64,000 bases of DNA from an uncultured Thiohalocapsa sp. (GCF_913063425.1 NZ_CAJXYK010000001.1:172227-236226), one strand, 5' to 3'; positions 43,369-52,284 are shown, counted from the stretch's first letter. Made by a program: numbers and translations. Notes: a model not told the origin generated them from the letters alone.

Positions 43369-44502
43369 ATGCGTTCAAACGACCGGACGGGCGAGGTCGC
43401 ACCACGGGAAACGCGGCCGGCGCTCACGGCGGGCCGGGCGGTCAAGCTCGTCGTCGAGCTGACGGACCGCTGCAACCTGCGCTGCGGTCACTGCCCGTCC
43501 GGTCGGCACGGCGGCCGTGCGGAACTGCCGCTCGGTCTCCTGGAGCGGCTGGTGCCGCAGGCCCGAGCCAACGGCATCGGCCATCTCTCGTTCACGGGAG
43601 GAGAGCCGACGCTGCACAGTCGCTTTGCCGACATCGTCGGGCTCACCGCCGGCGCTGGGCTCGATTGGTCCATGGTCACCAACGGCTGGTCGCTGCCCAA
43701 GCACCTGGAGACACTCCAGCGCCATCGCGCGCGGCTCGGCATGATCACCTTCAGCCTGGACGGCGCACGGGAGGCCACGCACGACGCCCTGCGGGGGCGC
43801 GGCTCCTATCGGCGGGTGCTGCAGGCGGCCAGTGCTTGTGTGCTTCGGGGCCTGCCCTTCAGCTTCAACATGACCCTGACCCGCCACAATCGCGGCGAGA
43901 TCGAGGCGGCCGTGGCGCTGGCAAAAGGCTTGGGCGCGCTCGGCCTGCGCTTCGGCCACCTGATGAGCGACCCGAACCCGGCATCGCGCGACCTGGAAAT
44001 GGGGCCGGAGGCGCGTAAGGCGCTGGACGCGGAGCTGCACGCACTGCAGGCCGCCAGCGACTTTCCCGTGGGCTTCACGCCCGGGGGCTGGCGCGAAGCC
44101 CTGTTTCCCTGTGCGCCGCTGCAGGATCTGGAGCTCAACCTGGACTGGCAGGGCCGGCTCGGGCTCTGTTGCCACCTGTCGGGCTTTCAGGGCGCGGATG
44201 CGGCCACCGTGGCGGACCTGCACAGCATGGACCTTGCCGAGGCCCTGGCGGCGCTCGCGGCACGGCGCCAGGCCTTCAAAGCGCAGAAGCGCGCCCACGC
44301 CGCCGACGGCGACTGGCGCGATGACGATCACTTTCCCTGCTGGTACTGCGCCAAGCACGTGGGTGCCGTGGACTGGATCCGGGCGCAACCGGACCATCCC
44401 TGGTTCGCAGCGCTCACCGGTGCTGCGGAGCCCCACGCCCCCCGGGCCTTTGTGGGCGCGGCACAGGCAGTGGGGACTTGCCTGCCGGAGTCGAACGGAT
44501 GA
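43369..44502 (+). CDS. Radical SAM peptide-modifying enzyme with SPASM-like C terminus
   Basis: The 377-residue protein has the radical SAM cluster motif CNLRCGHC (C35, C39, C42), followed by SFTGGEPTLH (the GGEP SAM-binding motif) and the usual half barrel. Extra cysteines in the C-terminal third (FPCAPLQDLE, LGLCCHLSG, HFPCWYCAKHVG) fit a SPASM/twitch-type auxiliary iron-sulphur cluster, common in enzymes that cross-link ribosomal peptides. It starts 5 bp after the precursor gene and its TGA overlaps the next ATG (ATGA), so it is in the same translational unit. The likely substrate is the precursor at 43157. The bond it makes is unknown; aromatic cross-linking is one possibility since the core holds FGS and FSN. 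Confidence 0.85.
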   Translation: MRSNDRTGEVAPRETRPALTAGRAVKLVVELTDRCNLRCGHCPSGRHGGRAELPLGLLERLVPQARANGIGHLSFTGGEPTLHSRFADIVGLTAGAGLDWSMVTNGWSLPKHLETLQRHRARLGMITFSLDGAREATHDALRGRGSYRRVLQAASACVLRGLPFSFNMTLTRHNRGEIEAAVALAKGLGALGLRFGHLMSDPNPASRDLEMGPEARKALDAELHALQAASDFPVGFTPGGWREALFPCAPLQDLELNLDWQGRLGLCCHLSGFQGADAATVADLHSMDLAEALAALAARRQAFKAQKRAHAADGDWRDDDHFPCWYCAKHVGAVDWIRAQPDHPWFAALTGAAEPHAPRAFVGAAQAVGTCLPESNG

Positions 44503-45476
44503 AGCCATCAACACGTTCAGCCCAGGGGCGAACGGCGGACATACCGCCGGTGCTCTCGGACCGGGCGCCGACGCGGCGGCGCTGCCCCGCCGCGCTGCGC
44601 CGTCTGCTGCCGGCGGCCTGCGCCATGCTGCTGGCGCCGCTGCCCCTGTGGGCCGGCACCGCGCCCGAGGCGGCCGGGGCCTGGGAGCTCGACTCAGAGA
44701 GCGCCGGGCAAAGCGCCGTCATGGAGGCATTGGCACAGGATCTCGCGCCCCTGCTGGCGGCAGCCGAGTATCGCCGGGACCCGGAGCAGCCGGACGCGCC
44801 CGCGCATGCCCTTACGTCGGTGCGGCGCATCGCTTCGGTGCTGCGCAGCCATGCGGGGCTCGCCTACGTCCTGCTCACCGAGCGGTCGGATGACCCGGCG
44901 CAGGTGCGCATCCGTCGCATCCATGTGGTGGCAGGGCCTGCTGCTGCCAATGGCGGTGACGCACCCCGGGCGCAGGGGACCCCGGCCAACCCGGGGAAGG
45001 CGGCTATTGTGCTGGACCTCCGCCGTGCGCCCACCCGGGATGACGCCATGGCCCTCGGCTCGCAGCTCGCGCGCCTGGTGCCGCCGGGGGCAGGCTTCGC
45101 GCCGGTGAGTCTGGACGAGGTGGTCGGGGCGCTCGGTACGCCGGGCCAGGTCGCCTTCGTGGTGCTGGCGGAACCTGACGGAGACGCCGCCGTCACGAGC
45201 GCTGCGGTCTTCGTGGTCCCCGACGTGCTGCACATCAGCATCCGCGATGACGGGCGAGCGGCCAAGACAGCCTTGCCGCAGACCGAGGAGCCGGCAGCGG
45301 CCGCCCCGAGCGGCGATACCGCGGCCGCCCCGCAGACCGCGGACGAGCCGGGCGCTGCGTCCGCGTCCGGAGAGGACGAGCCGGAAGTACAGCTGGTCCC
45401 GTCCGCGGACGGCGGCCCCCCGCTGGTGAAGTTCCGGTTCGACCCGCGCAAGTACGACATCACACAGCCGGAATGA
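44499..45476 (+). CDS. Exported protein of unknown function in the RiPP operon
   Basis: The 325-residue product has a positively charged N terminus and one hydrophobic segment (LLPAACAMLLAPLPLWAGTA), so it is exported or anchored. The middle (about 80-240) is an alpha/beta region (QSAVMEALAQDLAPLLAAAE, KAAIVLDLRRAPTRDDAMAL) that I cannot place. A low-complexity A/P/E-rich stretch precedes the end PPLVKFRFDPRKYDITQPE. It overlaps the radical SAM gene and the kinase gene by ATGA on both sides, so its synthesis is tied to theirs. It may be a periplasmic processing or binding component; nothing in the sequence proves it. Confidence 0.65.
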   Translation: MKPSTRSAQGRTADIPPVLSDRAPTRRRCPAALRRLLPAACAMLLAPLPLWAGTAPEAAGAWELDSESAGQSAVMEALAQDLAPLLAAAEYRRDPEQPDAPAHALTSVRRIASVLRSHAGLAYVLLTERSDDPAQVRIRRIHVVAGPAAANGGDAPRAQGTPANPGKAAIVLDLRRAPTRDDAMALGSQLARLVPPGAGFAPVSLDEVVGALGTPGQVAFVVLAEPDGDAAVTSAAVFVVPDVLHISIRDDGRAAKTALPQTEEPAAAAPSGDTAAAPQTADEPGAASASGEDEPEVQLVPSADGGPPLVKFRFDPRKYDITQPE

Positions 45477-46513
45477 CCGCGCTCGCCGCAGCCACCCGCG
45501 CTGGGCCGGCTCGGTCGGCGGAGGCGTCCTGGTCGGGGGCGGTGGCGGGTGTGCCCCTGCGCATCGACGCGCTCTCGGCTGCGCTGGCCCGGCAGGTCAC
45601 GGCCTGGCTGGAGGGCGCTCTGCTCCTGTCACCGGCGCCCGTGGGAGGCGCGCCTGCCCTTTGTGTGCGCATCGCTGCGCTGGCGCCGCGGGATGAGCCG
45701 ACGGCGCCGCCCCCGGCGGCCAACGGCCTCATTTTCGTCCGGCCGCAGGCACTGCCCGACGGTCTTGTGGGCCTGGACCTGCCGCACGCCCGCTGCCGCA
45801 TCGACCCGGCCACCGGCGCCGCCGAGCTCGCCCTCGCCGAGACCTGGTGGCGGGCGCCGCTCAAGCTCCAGCAGGAGGCCTGGCTGCTCACGCTGGCGTG
45901 GCTCCTGCGCCCGCGGGGGCGTTATGCGCTGCATGCGAGCGCCGTGGTCCGCGCGGGCCGCGGGCTGGTGCTGGCCGGTGAGTCCGGCAGCGGCAAGAGC
46001 AGCGCCGCGCTCAGCCTGATCCAGCACGGCTGGGGCTGGCTTGCGGACGACCTGATCCTGCTGCACGACGAGGCTGCGCCGCGCCTCAGCGGGCTCGCGC
46101 GGGGCTTTGCCTTCGATCCGGTGCTCGGCGAGCGGCTGTCCTGGGCCGTGGCGAAACCCGCAGCCGGCAAGGCCTTTGCCGACCCGGAGGCACTGCTGCC
46201 GGGGCGCCGGGTGGACAGCTGCCGGCCCGCGGCGCTGCTGTTCCCCCGCGTCGTCGCCGGCGCCAGCCGACTCGCGCGCCTGTCGCCGGCGGCGGCATTG
46301 GTGGCGCTGCTGCCGGCGAGCGGGGGCGTGGTCGCGGCGGGCGGCGGGGCGCACGCGCGTGCCCAGATGGCCGCGCTGGGCGCCTTGGTCCGCACGGCGC
46401 CGGCCTACCGGCTGGATGCGGGGCCTGACATCTTCGGCGAGGGCGCCGCGCTGGAGTCGTTGCTCGCGGCCCATGGCCTGCGCTTCGATGGGGACACCGC
46501 CGAGGCCGGATAA
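45473..46513 (+). CDS. HprK-like serine kinase family protein
   Basis: The 346-residue protein has an HPr-kinase-type P-loop GESGSGKSS (169-177), preceded by YALHASAVV (151-159) and followed by GWLADDLILLHDE (188-200), as in the HprK-related kinases encoded with PqqD-like proteins and in the tailoring kinases of paeninodin-type lasso peptide loci, which phosphorylate a serine of the peptide. The N-terminal 150 residues are a less conserved domain. The regulatory HPr substrate-loop domain of true HprK is not evident. The ATG overlaps the previous stop. If it acts on the neighbouring peptide, S54 and S56 in the proposed core are the targets to consider. Its 3' end overlaps the convergent protease gene by 109 bp. 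Confidence 0.82.
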   Translation: MTALAAATRAGPARSAEASWSGAVAGVPLRIDALSAALARQVTAWLEGALLLSPAPVGGAPALCVRIAALAPRDEPTAPPPAANGLIFVRPQALPDGLVGLDLPHARCRIDPATGAAELALAETWWRAPLKLQQEAWLLTLAWLLRPRGRYALHASAVVRAGRGLVLAGESGSGKSSAALSLIQHGWGWLADDLILLHDEAAPRLSGLARGFAFDPVLGERLSWAVAKPAAGKAFADPEALLPGRRVDSCRPAALLFPRVVAGASRLARLSPAAALVALLPASGGVVAAGGGAHARAQMAALGALVRTAPAYRLDAGPDIFGEGAALESLLAAHGLRFDGDTAEAG

Positions 46514-47049
46514 CGGAAGGTGGGCACATAGTGCGCGACCCCCTCCGGCTCGAACAGGGCGCGCCCGTCGAGCTCCAGCCAGGCGTGGCCCGTGACCTGC
46601 TCCTCCGGGCTCAGGGGCCGGTCATTGCGCACGCCGAGACAGAACACCACCGGCAGTCCGGCCCGGCGCAGGCGCGGGAACAGCACCAGCGAGCGGCGCA
46701 GACAGGGGTTGTGCGTGCGCAGGCTCCGGAGCCAGAAATCCGCATAACGGGCCAGACGGGTCGCGCGTGCCAATGCGGCGGGGCTTGGCACCATGTGGTC
46801 TGTTGGTGCGGTGGGCGCCCCGGCGCGGTCCAGCAGCGCCGGGAGCGGATGCCGCGCGAGCCGGCGACCCATGGTGGCGAGCGCCAATCCCATCGCCAGA
46901 AACGTGGCGACGTCCCCTGGCCCGGTGAAGTGACGGAGCCGCCTGCCCAGGCGTGCCAGAGGCCCTGCATGCGGCGTCGGCCGTTGCGTGCCCTGCCGCC
47001 GCTGTGTGATCAGCCGATGCATGGTCGAAATGGGAGTGGATGGCGCCAT
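46405..47049 (-). CDS. McjB-type leader peptidase (lasso peptide biosynthesis B2-like)
   Basis: The 214-residue protein contains the transglutaminase-like fold of the lasso leader protease B2/McjB C-terminal domain: NPCLRRSLVLFPRLRRAGLP gives Cys116, and GHAWLELDGRALFEP gives His155 with Asp161 as the third member of the triad. The VVFCLGVRND segment between them is typical. The N-terminal part (GPGDVATFLAMGLALATMGR) is helical. The start is uncertain (47049 or 47022; neither has a strong ribosome site). It is on the minus strand, downstream of the PqqD-like gene; the two together replace the fused McjB. The expected job is to cut the leader off the peptide at 43157. Its end overlaps the kinase gene tail to tail. 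Confidence 0.82.
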   Translation of the reverse strand: MAPSTPISTMHRLITQRRQGTQRPTPHAGPLARLGRRLRHFTGPGDVATFLAMGLALATMGRRLARHPLPALLDRAGAPTAPTDHMVPSPAALARATRLARYADFWLRSLRTHNPCLRRSLVLFPRLRRAGLPVVFCLGVRNDRPLSPEEQVTGHAWLELDGRALFEPEGVAHYVPTFRYPASAVSPSKRRPWAASNDSSAAPSPKMSGPASSR

Positions 47050-47135
47050 CGGGGCACGACGGCCGGGGGTGGCGGACACAGGTGCGGGCGACAGCGGTCG
47101 ACGGGCTCCGATGGCTGTGTCCGGATGCGCGCAGC

Positions 47136-47444
47136 TCAGGCTTGGGCATCCTCCACCGGTCCGGCCAGCGCCGCGGCGGTGAGCGCCTCCGCCATGCGCA
47201 GCACCGAGGCCTCGGCGTGCTCCTGGGACACCTCGAAACGGGCCGTCAATGCCGACACCGCATCGGCAAGCGGCCCCTGTGCCTGGCAGGTGTGCCAAAC
47301 CGGGATGCCGCTGGCGTTGAGGCTGAAATACTGGTGGGTCGCGAGGTTCAACAGCACGGCCTCGGGTCGGCCGTCCTCGTCCGTGAGCTCGGTGACCAGG
47401 ACGTCGGGATTGGCCTTGAGCCGTGTCTGGAGGGTCAGTGCCAT
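47136..47444 (-). CDS. PqqD-like RiPP recognition element protein
   Basis: The 102-residue protein matches the PqqD family, small winged-helix-like proteins (RiPP recognition elements) that bind leader peptides and hand them to modifying enzymes. Recognisable parts are NPDVLVTELTDEDGRPEAVL, LNLATHQYFSLNASGIPVWH and FEVSQEHAEASVLRMAEAL. AAGGTG lies about 10 bp before the ATG. In split lasso systems this protein is B1 and works with the B2 protease encoded directly downstream here. It reads divergently from the GNAT gene, and convergently with the operon that carries the precursor. Confidence 0.87.
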   Translation of the reverse strand: MALTLQTRLKANPDVLVTELTDEDGRPEAVLLNLATHQYFSLNASGIPVWHTCQAQGPLADAVSALTARFEVSQEHAEASVLRMAEALTAAALAGPVEDAQA

Positions 47445-47615
47445 TGGCGAAACACCTTGTTGGTTCGTTGCCGTTACCCGATTGTTTCCGGCGTGCTCCA
47501 GTCGCCGCAACGGTGGGGTTACGGGCCGTTGCTGTGTCCAGGCGAACGGTCGGGTATGCGCCCTGTGGCGGCGACCGGGCGGGGTCCCGGGGGCTTCAGC
47601 GGGGCGCGGCGGTGA

Positions 47616-48242
47616 GTGCCGGTGCGACGCTCGTCTGTCGTGAACGGTATTGACGACGCAGTGGTGATCCGCCGCGCCGGGCCCGGCGATGCAGCGGCGC
47701 TCGCGCCGATGCTCGCCGCCGAGGCGGCCTTGCAGGAGCGCTTGGGTGGCTATCCGCTCGCATCGGGGGTCGACTGGAGCGCCTGGGCCAGCGCGCAGCT
47801 GCGCACGCCCGGCCAGCGCATCTATGTCGCGGAGCAGGACGGCGCCATCCTGGGCTATGTCCAGGGACGCCTGCGCGCGCCGCCTGCAGCAGGCGCACGG
47901 GTCCGGGGTGTGCGCGCACGTGTCCGGCTGGGGCTTGTGCTGCGGCGTGCGCTTCGGCGCCTCGTGCGGCGTCGGCGTGGCCTGTGCTCCCCCGCCGACT
48001 TTGCGGGCTACGCCGTCATCGACAGCCTTTACGTTCTGGAGTCGCAGCGCCGTCGCGGCCTGGCGCGCCGGTTGCTTGAGACGCTGCGGACAGACCTCGC
48101 AGCCCTCGGCGCGCAGCGGCTGGAGATCAGCGTGATGGTGGCCAATGCTGCCGCCATGGCCTTCTGGCAGCGCCAGGGCTTTGCACCCCACCGCGCGCAC
48201 ATGCAGGCGTGCATCGACGCTGACGCAGACCCCGGGGGCTAG
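47616..48242 (+). CDS. GNAT-family N-acetyltransferase
   Basis: A 208-residue acetyltransferase of the GNAT fold: VVIRRAGPGDAAALAPMLAA at the start, IDSLYVLESQRRRGLARRLL as the acetyl-CoA motif A (Q/RxxGxG/A, here QRRRGLA), and QRLEISVMVANAAAMAFWQR as motif B. An arginine-rich insertion (VRARVRLGLVLRRALRRLVR) interrupts the sheet before motif A. The start is GTG at 47616, with GTG 47640 as an alternative. It shares its upstream region with the PqqD-like gene. Acetyltransferases occur in RiPP clusters for N-terminal acetylation or self-protection; this role is only suggested by position. Confidence 0.78.
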   Translation: MPVRRSSVVNGIDDAVVIRRAGPGDAAALAPMLAAEAALQERLGGYPLASGVDWSAWASAQLRTPGQRIYVAEQDGAILGYVQGRLRAPPAAGARVRGVRARVRLGLVLRRALRRLVRRRRGLCSPADFAGYAVIDSLYVLESQRRRGLARRLLETLRTDLAALGAQRLEISVMVANAAAMAFWQRQGFAPHRAHMQACIDADADPGG

Positions 48243-48530
48243 CCGTTCCCAACCGCGGCGCGCCGCACGCTGACGATCTCGGCCCCAGTTTTTTGCCACC
48301 GCCGACCTCTCCGCTGTCGGCGCCCCCCGGGCCACCCGGGCGCTGGGCACGTCCCTTCAGCACTGCTTTCCGCAGGGTTTTGTGCGCGCGCTTTTGCCCG
48401 GGCGGCTGTGCTATGTTCCGTCCAAATAGGTGCTGAGCCGGTTGTGTCGGACACCGCGTCGCTCACCGCGATGTCCCCATACCAACCGCGCACAGTGCCA
48501 GTGTTGCGGTCATGCAGTCGGACTTTGACG
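48243..48530. other. Region upstream of nqrA
   Basis: About 290 bp. It should hold the promoter of the nqr operon, but I cannot assign clear -35/-10 boxes. The frame leading into nqrA is open here, so the exact nqrA start is uncertain. Confidence 0.4.
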
Positions 48531-49973
48531 GTGGTTGTACGTAGTACCGGGCAGACTCCGGCGGCAGCTGTGCCGCCAGTCCAAGGTTTCCGGCTCCGCA
48601 AGGGGCTCGATGTTCCGCTCAGTGGTGCCCCCGCGCCCGTCACGGATGCGGCGGCCGTGGAGCCGGCGCAGCCGGTGGGCCACGTCGCCTACGTGGGCCT
48701 CGACGTGCGCGGCCCCAAACGGCTGCCGACATTGGAAGTGGAGGAGGGCGACCGGGTGCGGCTCGGCCAGCCGCTCACCCGCCGCAAGGCCTACCGCCAG
48801 GTGGTGGGCACGGCGCCCGGCAGCGGCGTTGTGGAGGCCATCCACCGCGGCCCGCGGCGGGTGCTGGAGACCATCGTCATCCGCCTGGACGACCCGGAGC
48901 ACGACCCGGACGGGGCCGACCAGGAAACCTTCAACGCCTACGGCGCCGATGAGCTGGACGGCCTGAGCCGCGATCAGGTCATCGAGAACCTCACCGCGTC
49001 GGGTGCCTGGCTCGCGCTGCGCACCCGTCCCTTCAGCATGATCGCCGACCCTGGGCGGGAGCCGGACGCGCTCTTCGTCACGGCCATGGACACGCAGCCG
49101 CTGGCGCCCGACCCAACGCCCTTCATCGGCACTGCCGCCGCGGCCTTCGGCGACGGCCTGCGGGTGCTCGCCAAGCTGACGGACGGCCCGGTGCATGTCT
49201 GCACGCGCCCCAATGCCGGGGTCGATCTGCCCGCGGTGGCGAACCTGCACCTTGCGGCGTTCGCCGGGCCGCACCCCGCCGGCCTGCCCGGTACGCATAT
49301 CCATTTTCTGCGCCCGGCGAGCCTCGCGCACCAGGTATGGCACATCGGCTGGCAGGACGTCATCGCCGTGGGCCGGCTGTTCCGCACCGGTCGCCTCGAC
49401 CCGACGCGGATCATCTCCCTTGCCGGTCCCATGGTGGCCAACCCTCGGGTGCTGCGTACCCGTGCCGGCGCCAGCACCAATGACCTGATCCGCGGCGAGC
49501 TCAAGGGCACGCACGAGGCCCGCGTGATCTCGGGCTCGGCCCTCAGCGGTCGCCAGGCCGTGGGCACCAGCGCCTACCTGGGGCGCTTCCACAACCAGGT
49601 GACGGTGCTGCCGGAGGACCGCGAGCGGGCGCTGCTGGGCTGGATCATGCCCGGGCGCGGGCGCTACTCCGCGCTCAACCTGTTCTGGTCGCGCCGCGGC
49701 GACGGTGACCTGGACCTCGGCACCTCCCTGCACGGCAGCCCGCGCGCCATGGTGCCCGTGGGTGCCTACGAGCGGGTCATGCCGCTGGATCTGCTGCCCA
49801 CCCAGCTGCTGCGGGCGCTGCTGGTGAACGACATCGAGACCGCCGAGGCCCTGGGCGCCCTGGAGCTGGATGAAGAGGACCTGGCGCTGCTGAGCTTCGT
49901 CGACTGCGGCAAGCACGACTACGGCCCGGCGCTGCGCCGCAACCTGGAGCAGATCCGGCACGAGCACGAGTGA
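48531..49973 (+). CDS. nqrA: Na+-translocating NADH:quinone reductase subunit A
   Basis: NqrA is the peripheral subunit of the sodium-pumping Nqr complex, contacting NqrB near the quinone site. The product (about 480 residues from GTG 48531) contains the usual FRLRKGLDVPLSGAP start region, VGLDVRGPKRLPTLEVEEGD, RVRLGQPLTRRKAYRQVVGT, SGVVEAIHRGPRRVLETIVI and the late ERVMPLDLLPTQLLRALLVN and SFVDCGKHDYGPALRRNLEQ. The N terminus is uncertain: family members begin a few residues before KGLD, but the nearest start here adds about 25 residues. First gene of nqrABCDEF. Respiration through Nqr builds a sodium gradient, as expected in a halophilic or marine bacterium. Confidence 0.94.
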   Translation: MVVRSTGQTPAAAVPPVQGFRLRKGLDVPLSGAPAPVTDAAAVEPAQPVGHVAYVGLDVRGPKRLPTLEVEEGDRVRLGQPLTRRKAYRQVVGTAPGSGVVEAIHRGPRRVLETIVIRLDDPEHDPDGADQETFNAYGADELDGLSRDQVIENLTASGAWLALRTRPFSMIADPGREPDALFVTAMDTQPLAPDPTPFIGTAAAAFGDGLRVLAKLTDGPVHVCTRPNAGVDLPAVANLHLAAFAGPHPAGLPGTHIHFLRPASLAHQVWHIGWQDVIAVGRLFRTGRLDPTRIISLAGPMVANPRVLRTRAGASTNDLIRGELKGTHEARVISGSALSGRQAVGTSAYLGRFHNQVTVLPEDRERALLGWIMPGRGRYSALNLFWSRRGDGDLDLGTSLHGSPRAMVPVGAYERVMPLDLLPTQLLRALLVNDIETAEALGALELDEEDLALLSFVDCGKHDYGPALRRNLEQIRHEHE

Positions 49974-50006
49974 CCCGGCGCTCCGCCCGCTGCCGGAGTG
50001 CCTGTG

Positions 50007-50040
50007 CCCCCCTTTGGCCCCCCTTTGGCCCCCTGTTTGG
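50007..50040. repeat. CCCCCCTTTGG direct repeats between nqrA and nqrB
   Basis: Two perfect 11 bp copies (50007-50017, 50018-50028) and a degenerate 12 bp third (50029-50040). A slippage-prone stretch in an operon spacer. Confidence 0.7.
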
Positions 50041-50103
50041 CCCTTCGCCCCCTTTGCACTGAACTGAAACACAGCGGTTTCTGACGCCAGGGTCTCTGCC
50101 ACC

Positions 50104-51324
50104 ATGAGCCAGCGCCTACGCAAGTTTCTCGACCGCCAGGAGCGGCACTTTCAGCCCGGCGGGCGCTGGGAGCGCTTCGGCGCCGTGTTCGAGCTGATGG
50201 ACACCTTCCTCTATACGCCGTCCACGGTCACCGCCCGCGCGCCGCACGTGCGCGACGGCATCGATCTGAAGCGGGTGATGATCTTCGTCTGGATCGCGGT
50301 GATCCCCGCCACGCTGTTCGGCATGTTCAACATCGGGCTCCAGGCCAATCAGGCCATGGCGGCCATGGGCGTGGAAGAGGTCCCGGGCTGGCGCGGCGCG
50401 GTGCTCTGGCTGCTCGGCGCCGGTGGCTATGACCCGGCGAGCCTGTGGGACAACTTCCTGCACGGCGCGGTGTACTTCGTGCCCATCTACGCCGTCACCA
50501 TGGCCGCCGGCGGCTTCTGGGAGGTGCTCTTCGCCACCGTACGCAATCACGAGGTGAACGAAGGGTTCCTTGTGACCTCCATCCTCTTCGCGCTGACCCT
50601 GCCGCCTGACATTCCGCTCTGGCAGGTGGCGCTCGGCATGTCCTTCGGCGTGGTCATCGGCAAGGAGGTCTTCGGCGGCACCGGCAAGAATTTTCTGAAT
50701 CCCGCCCTCACCGGTCGGGCCTTCCTGTTCTTCGCCTACCCCGCCGAGATCTCGGGCGACGGGGTCTGGACCGCGGTGGACGGCTTCAGCGGGGCTACGC
50801 CCTTGATGCTGGCGGCGGAAGGCGGTGTGGAGGCCATCCAGGCCGCCGGCGTCACCTGGTGGAGTGCCTTCTTCGGCACCATCCAGGGCTCCATCGGCGC
50901 CACCTCCACGCTGTTCATCATCGTCGGCGCCGCCTTCATGCTGTTCACCGGTGTCGCCTCCTGGCGGATCATGGCCGGGGTGTTCCTGGGCGTCGTCGCC
51001 ACGGCGCTCATGTTCAACGGCCTCGGCAGCGAGACCAATCCCGCCTTCGGCCTGCCCTGGCATTGGCACATGGTGCTCGGGGGCGTCGCCTTCGGCCTGG
51101 TGTTCATGGCCACGGACCCTGTGTCTGCGTCCATGACGGAGACGGGCAAGTGGATCTACGGCTTCCTCATCGGCTTCATGACCGTGCTGATCCGGGTGCT
51201 GAACCCGGCCTATCCGGAGGGCGTGATGCTGGCGATCCTGTTCGGCAATCTGTTCGCGCCGCTGATTGACTGGTTCGTGGTGCAGGCAAATGTGCGGCGC
51301 CGGCGGCGGAGGGACCTGGCATGA
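50104..51324 (+). CDS. nqrB: Na+-translocating NADH:quinone reductase subunit B
   Basis: A 406-residue membrane subunit with about ten helices that carries covalent FMN and riboflavin and takes part in sodium transfer. The flavinylation site is the Thr in [17 protein letters not shown] (S-G-A-T motif). It begins [20 protein letters not shown], the expected cytoplasmic N terminus, and includes [20 protein letters not shown] and [20 protein letters not shown]. It follows nqrA after a 130 bp spacer with simple repeats and overlaps nqrC by 4 bp (ATGA). The covalent FMN requires the ApbE transferase, which is not in the window. Confidence 0.97.
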   Translation: MSQRLRKFLDRQERHFQPGGRWERFGAVFELMDTFLYTPSTVTARAPHVRDGIDLKRVMIFVWIAVIPATLFGMFNIGLQANQAMAAMGVEEVPGWRGAVLWLLGAGGYDPASLWDNFLHGAVYFVPIYAVTMAAGGFWEVLFATVRNHEVNEGFLVTSILFALTLPPDIPLWQVALGMSFGVVIGKEVFGGTGKNFLNPALTGRAFLFFAYPAEISGDGVWTAVDGFSGATPLMLAAEGGVEAIQAAGVTWWSAFFGTIQGSIGATSTLFIIVGAAFMLFTGVASWRIMAGVFLGVVATALMFNGLGSETNPAFGLPWHWHMVLGGVAFGLVFMATDPVSASMTETGKWIYGFLIGFMTVLIRVLNPAYPEGVMLAILFGNLFAPLIDWFVVQANVRRRRRRDLA

Positions 51325-52127
51325 GCAACGCTGTGATCAGCCGGCTGCGGGCGGTGTTTGCCCTGCCCAACGATGATCCGCGCAAGACCCTGGCCGTGGC
51401 CGTAGCCCTGTGCCTGGCCTGCTCGGTGGTGGTGTCGGCGACGGCCGTCACCCTGCGCCCGCTGCAGGAGCGCAATGCTGCGCTGGAGCTGAGGCGGGAG
51501 GTGGTGAAGGTGGCGGGGCTGGATGACCCGGGCGTGAGTCTGGAGCAGGCCTTCGAGCAGATCGAGACGGTCCTCGTGGACCTGGATACGGGCGAGCTTA
51601 TCGACGGTGGCGCAGCGGCGACCTATTCCTACCGGGAGGCGGCGCAGGACCCGGCGCAGAGCCTGGCCCTGGGATACGACCCCGGCGGCATCCGCCGCCG
51701 CCCGAATCGCATGCCCGTCTACCTGGTGCGTGAGGACGGCGCGCTCCAAACCATCGTGCTGCCCGTCTACGGCCAGGGACTCTGGTCCACCATGCACGGT
51801 CTGCTGGCGCTGGCACCGGACGGTCGCACCGCCAAGGGCCTCACCTTCTACGAGCAGCGCGAGACCGCCGGCCTCGGCAGCGAGGTGGCGAGCCCCAAGT
51901 GGCTCGGCCAGTGGCCCGGCAAGACCGTCATCGGCCCCGACGGCGAGCCCGTCATCGAGGTGGTCAAGGGCAGCGTGGACCCGAGCGCGCCCAATGCCGA
52001 GTACAAGGTGGACGGCCTGTCGGGCGCGACCCTCACCAGCAACGGCGTCGAGAGCCTGATGGATTTCTGGCTCGGGGAGCAGGGATATGGACCGTTCCTG
52101 GCGCGGTTGGATGAATTGGGGCGGTAG
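51321..52127 (+). CDS. nqrC: Na+-translocating NADH:quinone reductase subunit C
   Basis: A 268-residue subunit with one N-terminal membrane helix ([20 protein letters not shown]) and a periplasmic domain carrying a second covalent FMN at the Thr of [20 protein letters not shown] (SGATxT motif). [20 protein letters not shown] is a further family signature. It starts inside the end of nqrB. A 158 bp spacer with six 8 bp tandem repeats separates it from nqrD. Confidence 0.96.
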   Translation: MSNAVISRLRAVFALPNDDPRKTLAVAVALCLACSVVVSATAVTLRPLQERNAALELRREVVKVAGLDDPGVSLEQAFEQIETVLVDLDTGELIDGGAAATYSYREAAQDPAQSLALGYDPGGIRRRPNRMPVYLVREDGALQTIVLPVYGQGLWSTMHGLLALAPDGRTAKGLTFYEQRETAGLGSEVASPKWLGQWPGKTVIGPDGEPVIEVVKGSVDPSAPNAEYKVDGLSGATLTSNGVESLMDFWLGEQGYGPFLARLDELGR

Positions 52128-52142
52128 CTGCGGGAAAGTGGA

Positions 52143-52190
52143 GAGTGCAGGAGTGCAGGAGTGCAGGAGTGCAGGAGTGCAGGAGTGCAG
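52143..52190. repeat. Six tandem copies of GAGTGCAG between nqrC and nqrD
   Basis: Six perfect, contiguous 8 bp units (48 bp). Each junction contains AGGAG, which resembles a Shine-Dalgarno core. Such a short-unit array is prone to slippage, changing spacing or mRNA structure before nqrD. Confidence 0.85.
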
Positions 52191-52284
52191 TTGCGGCCCG
52201 CGCTGGCATGGAAGTGCACTTCTGCACGCCTCGGCCCGTCCTCTCGCTCGCCGTTGATCACTGAAACATGATCTGGATTCGACC

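Noticed and set aside
43157..48242. Calling the locus a lasso peptide cluster.
   Set aside because: The asparagine-synthetase-like cyclase is absent and the only core acidic residue is at position 10, outside the usual ring size. Only the leader motif, the PqqD-like and the McjB-like proteins are lasso-like.
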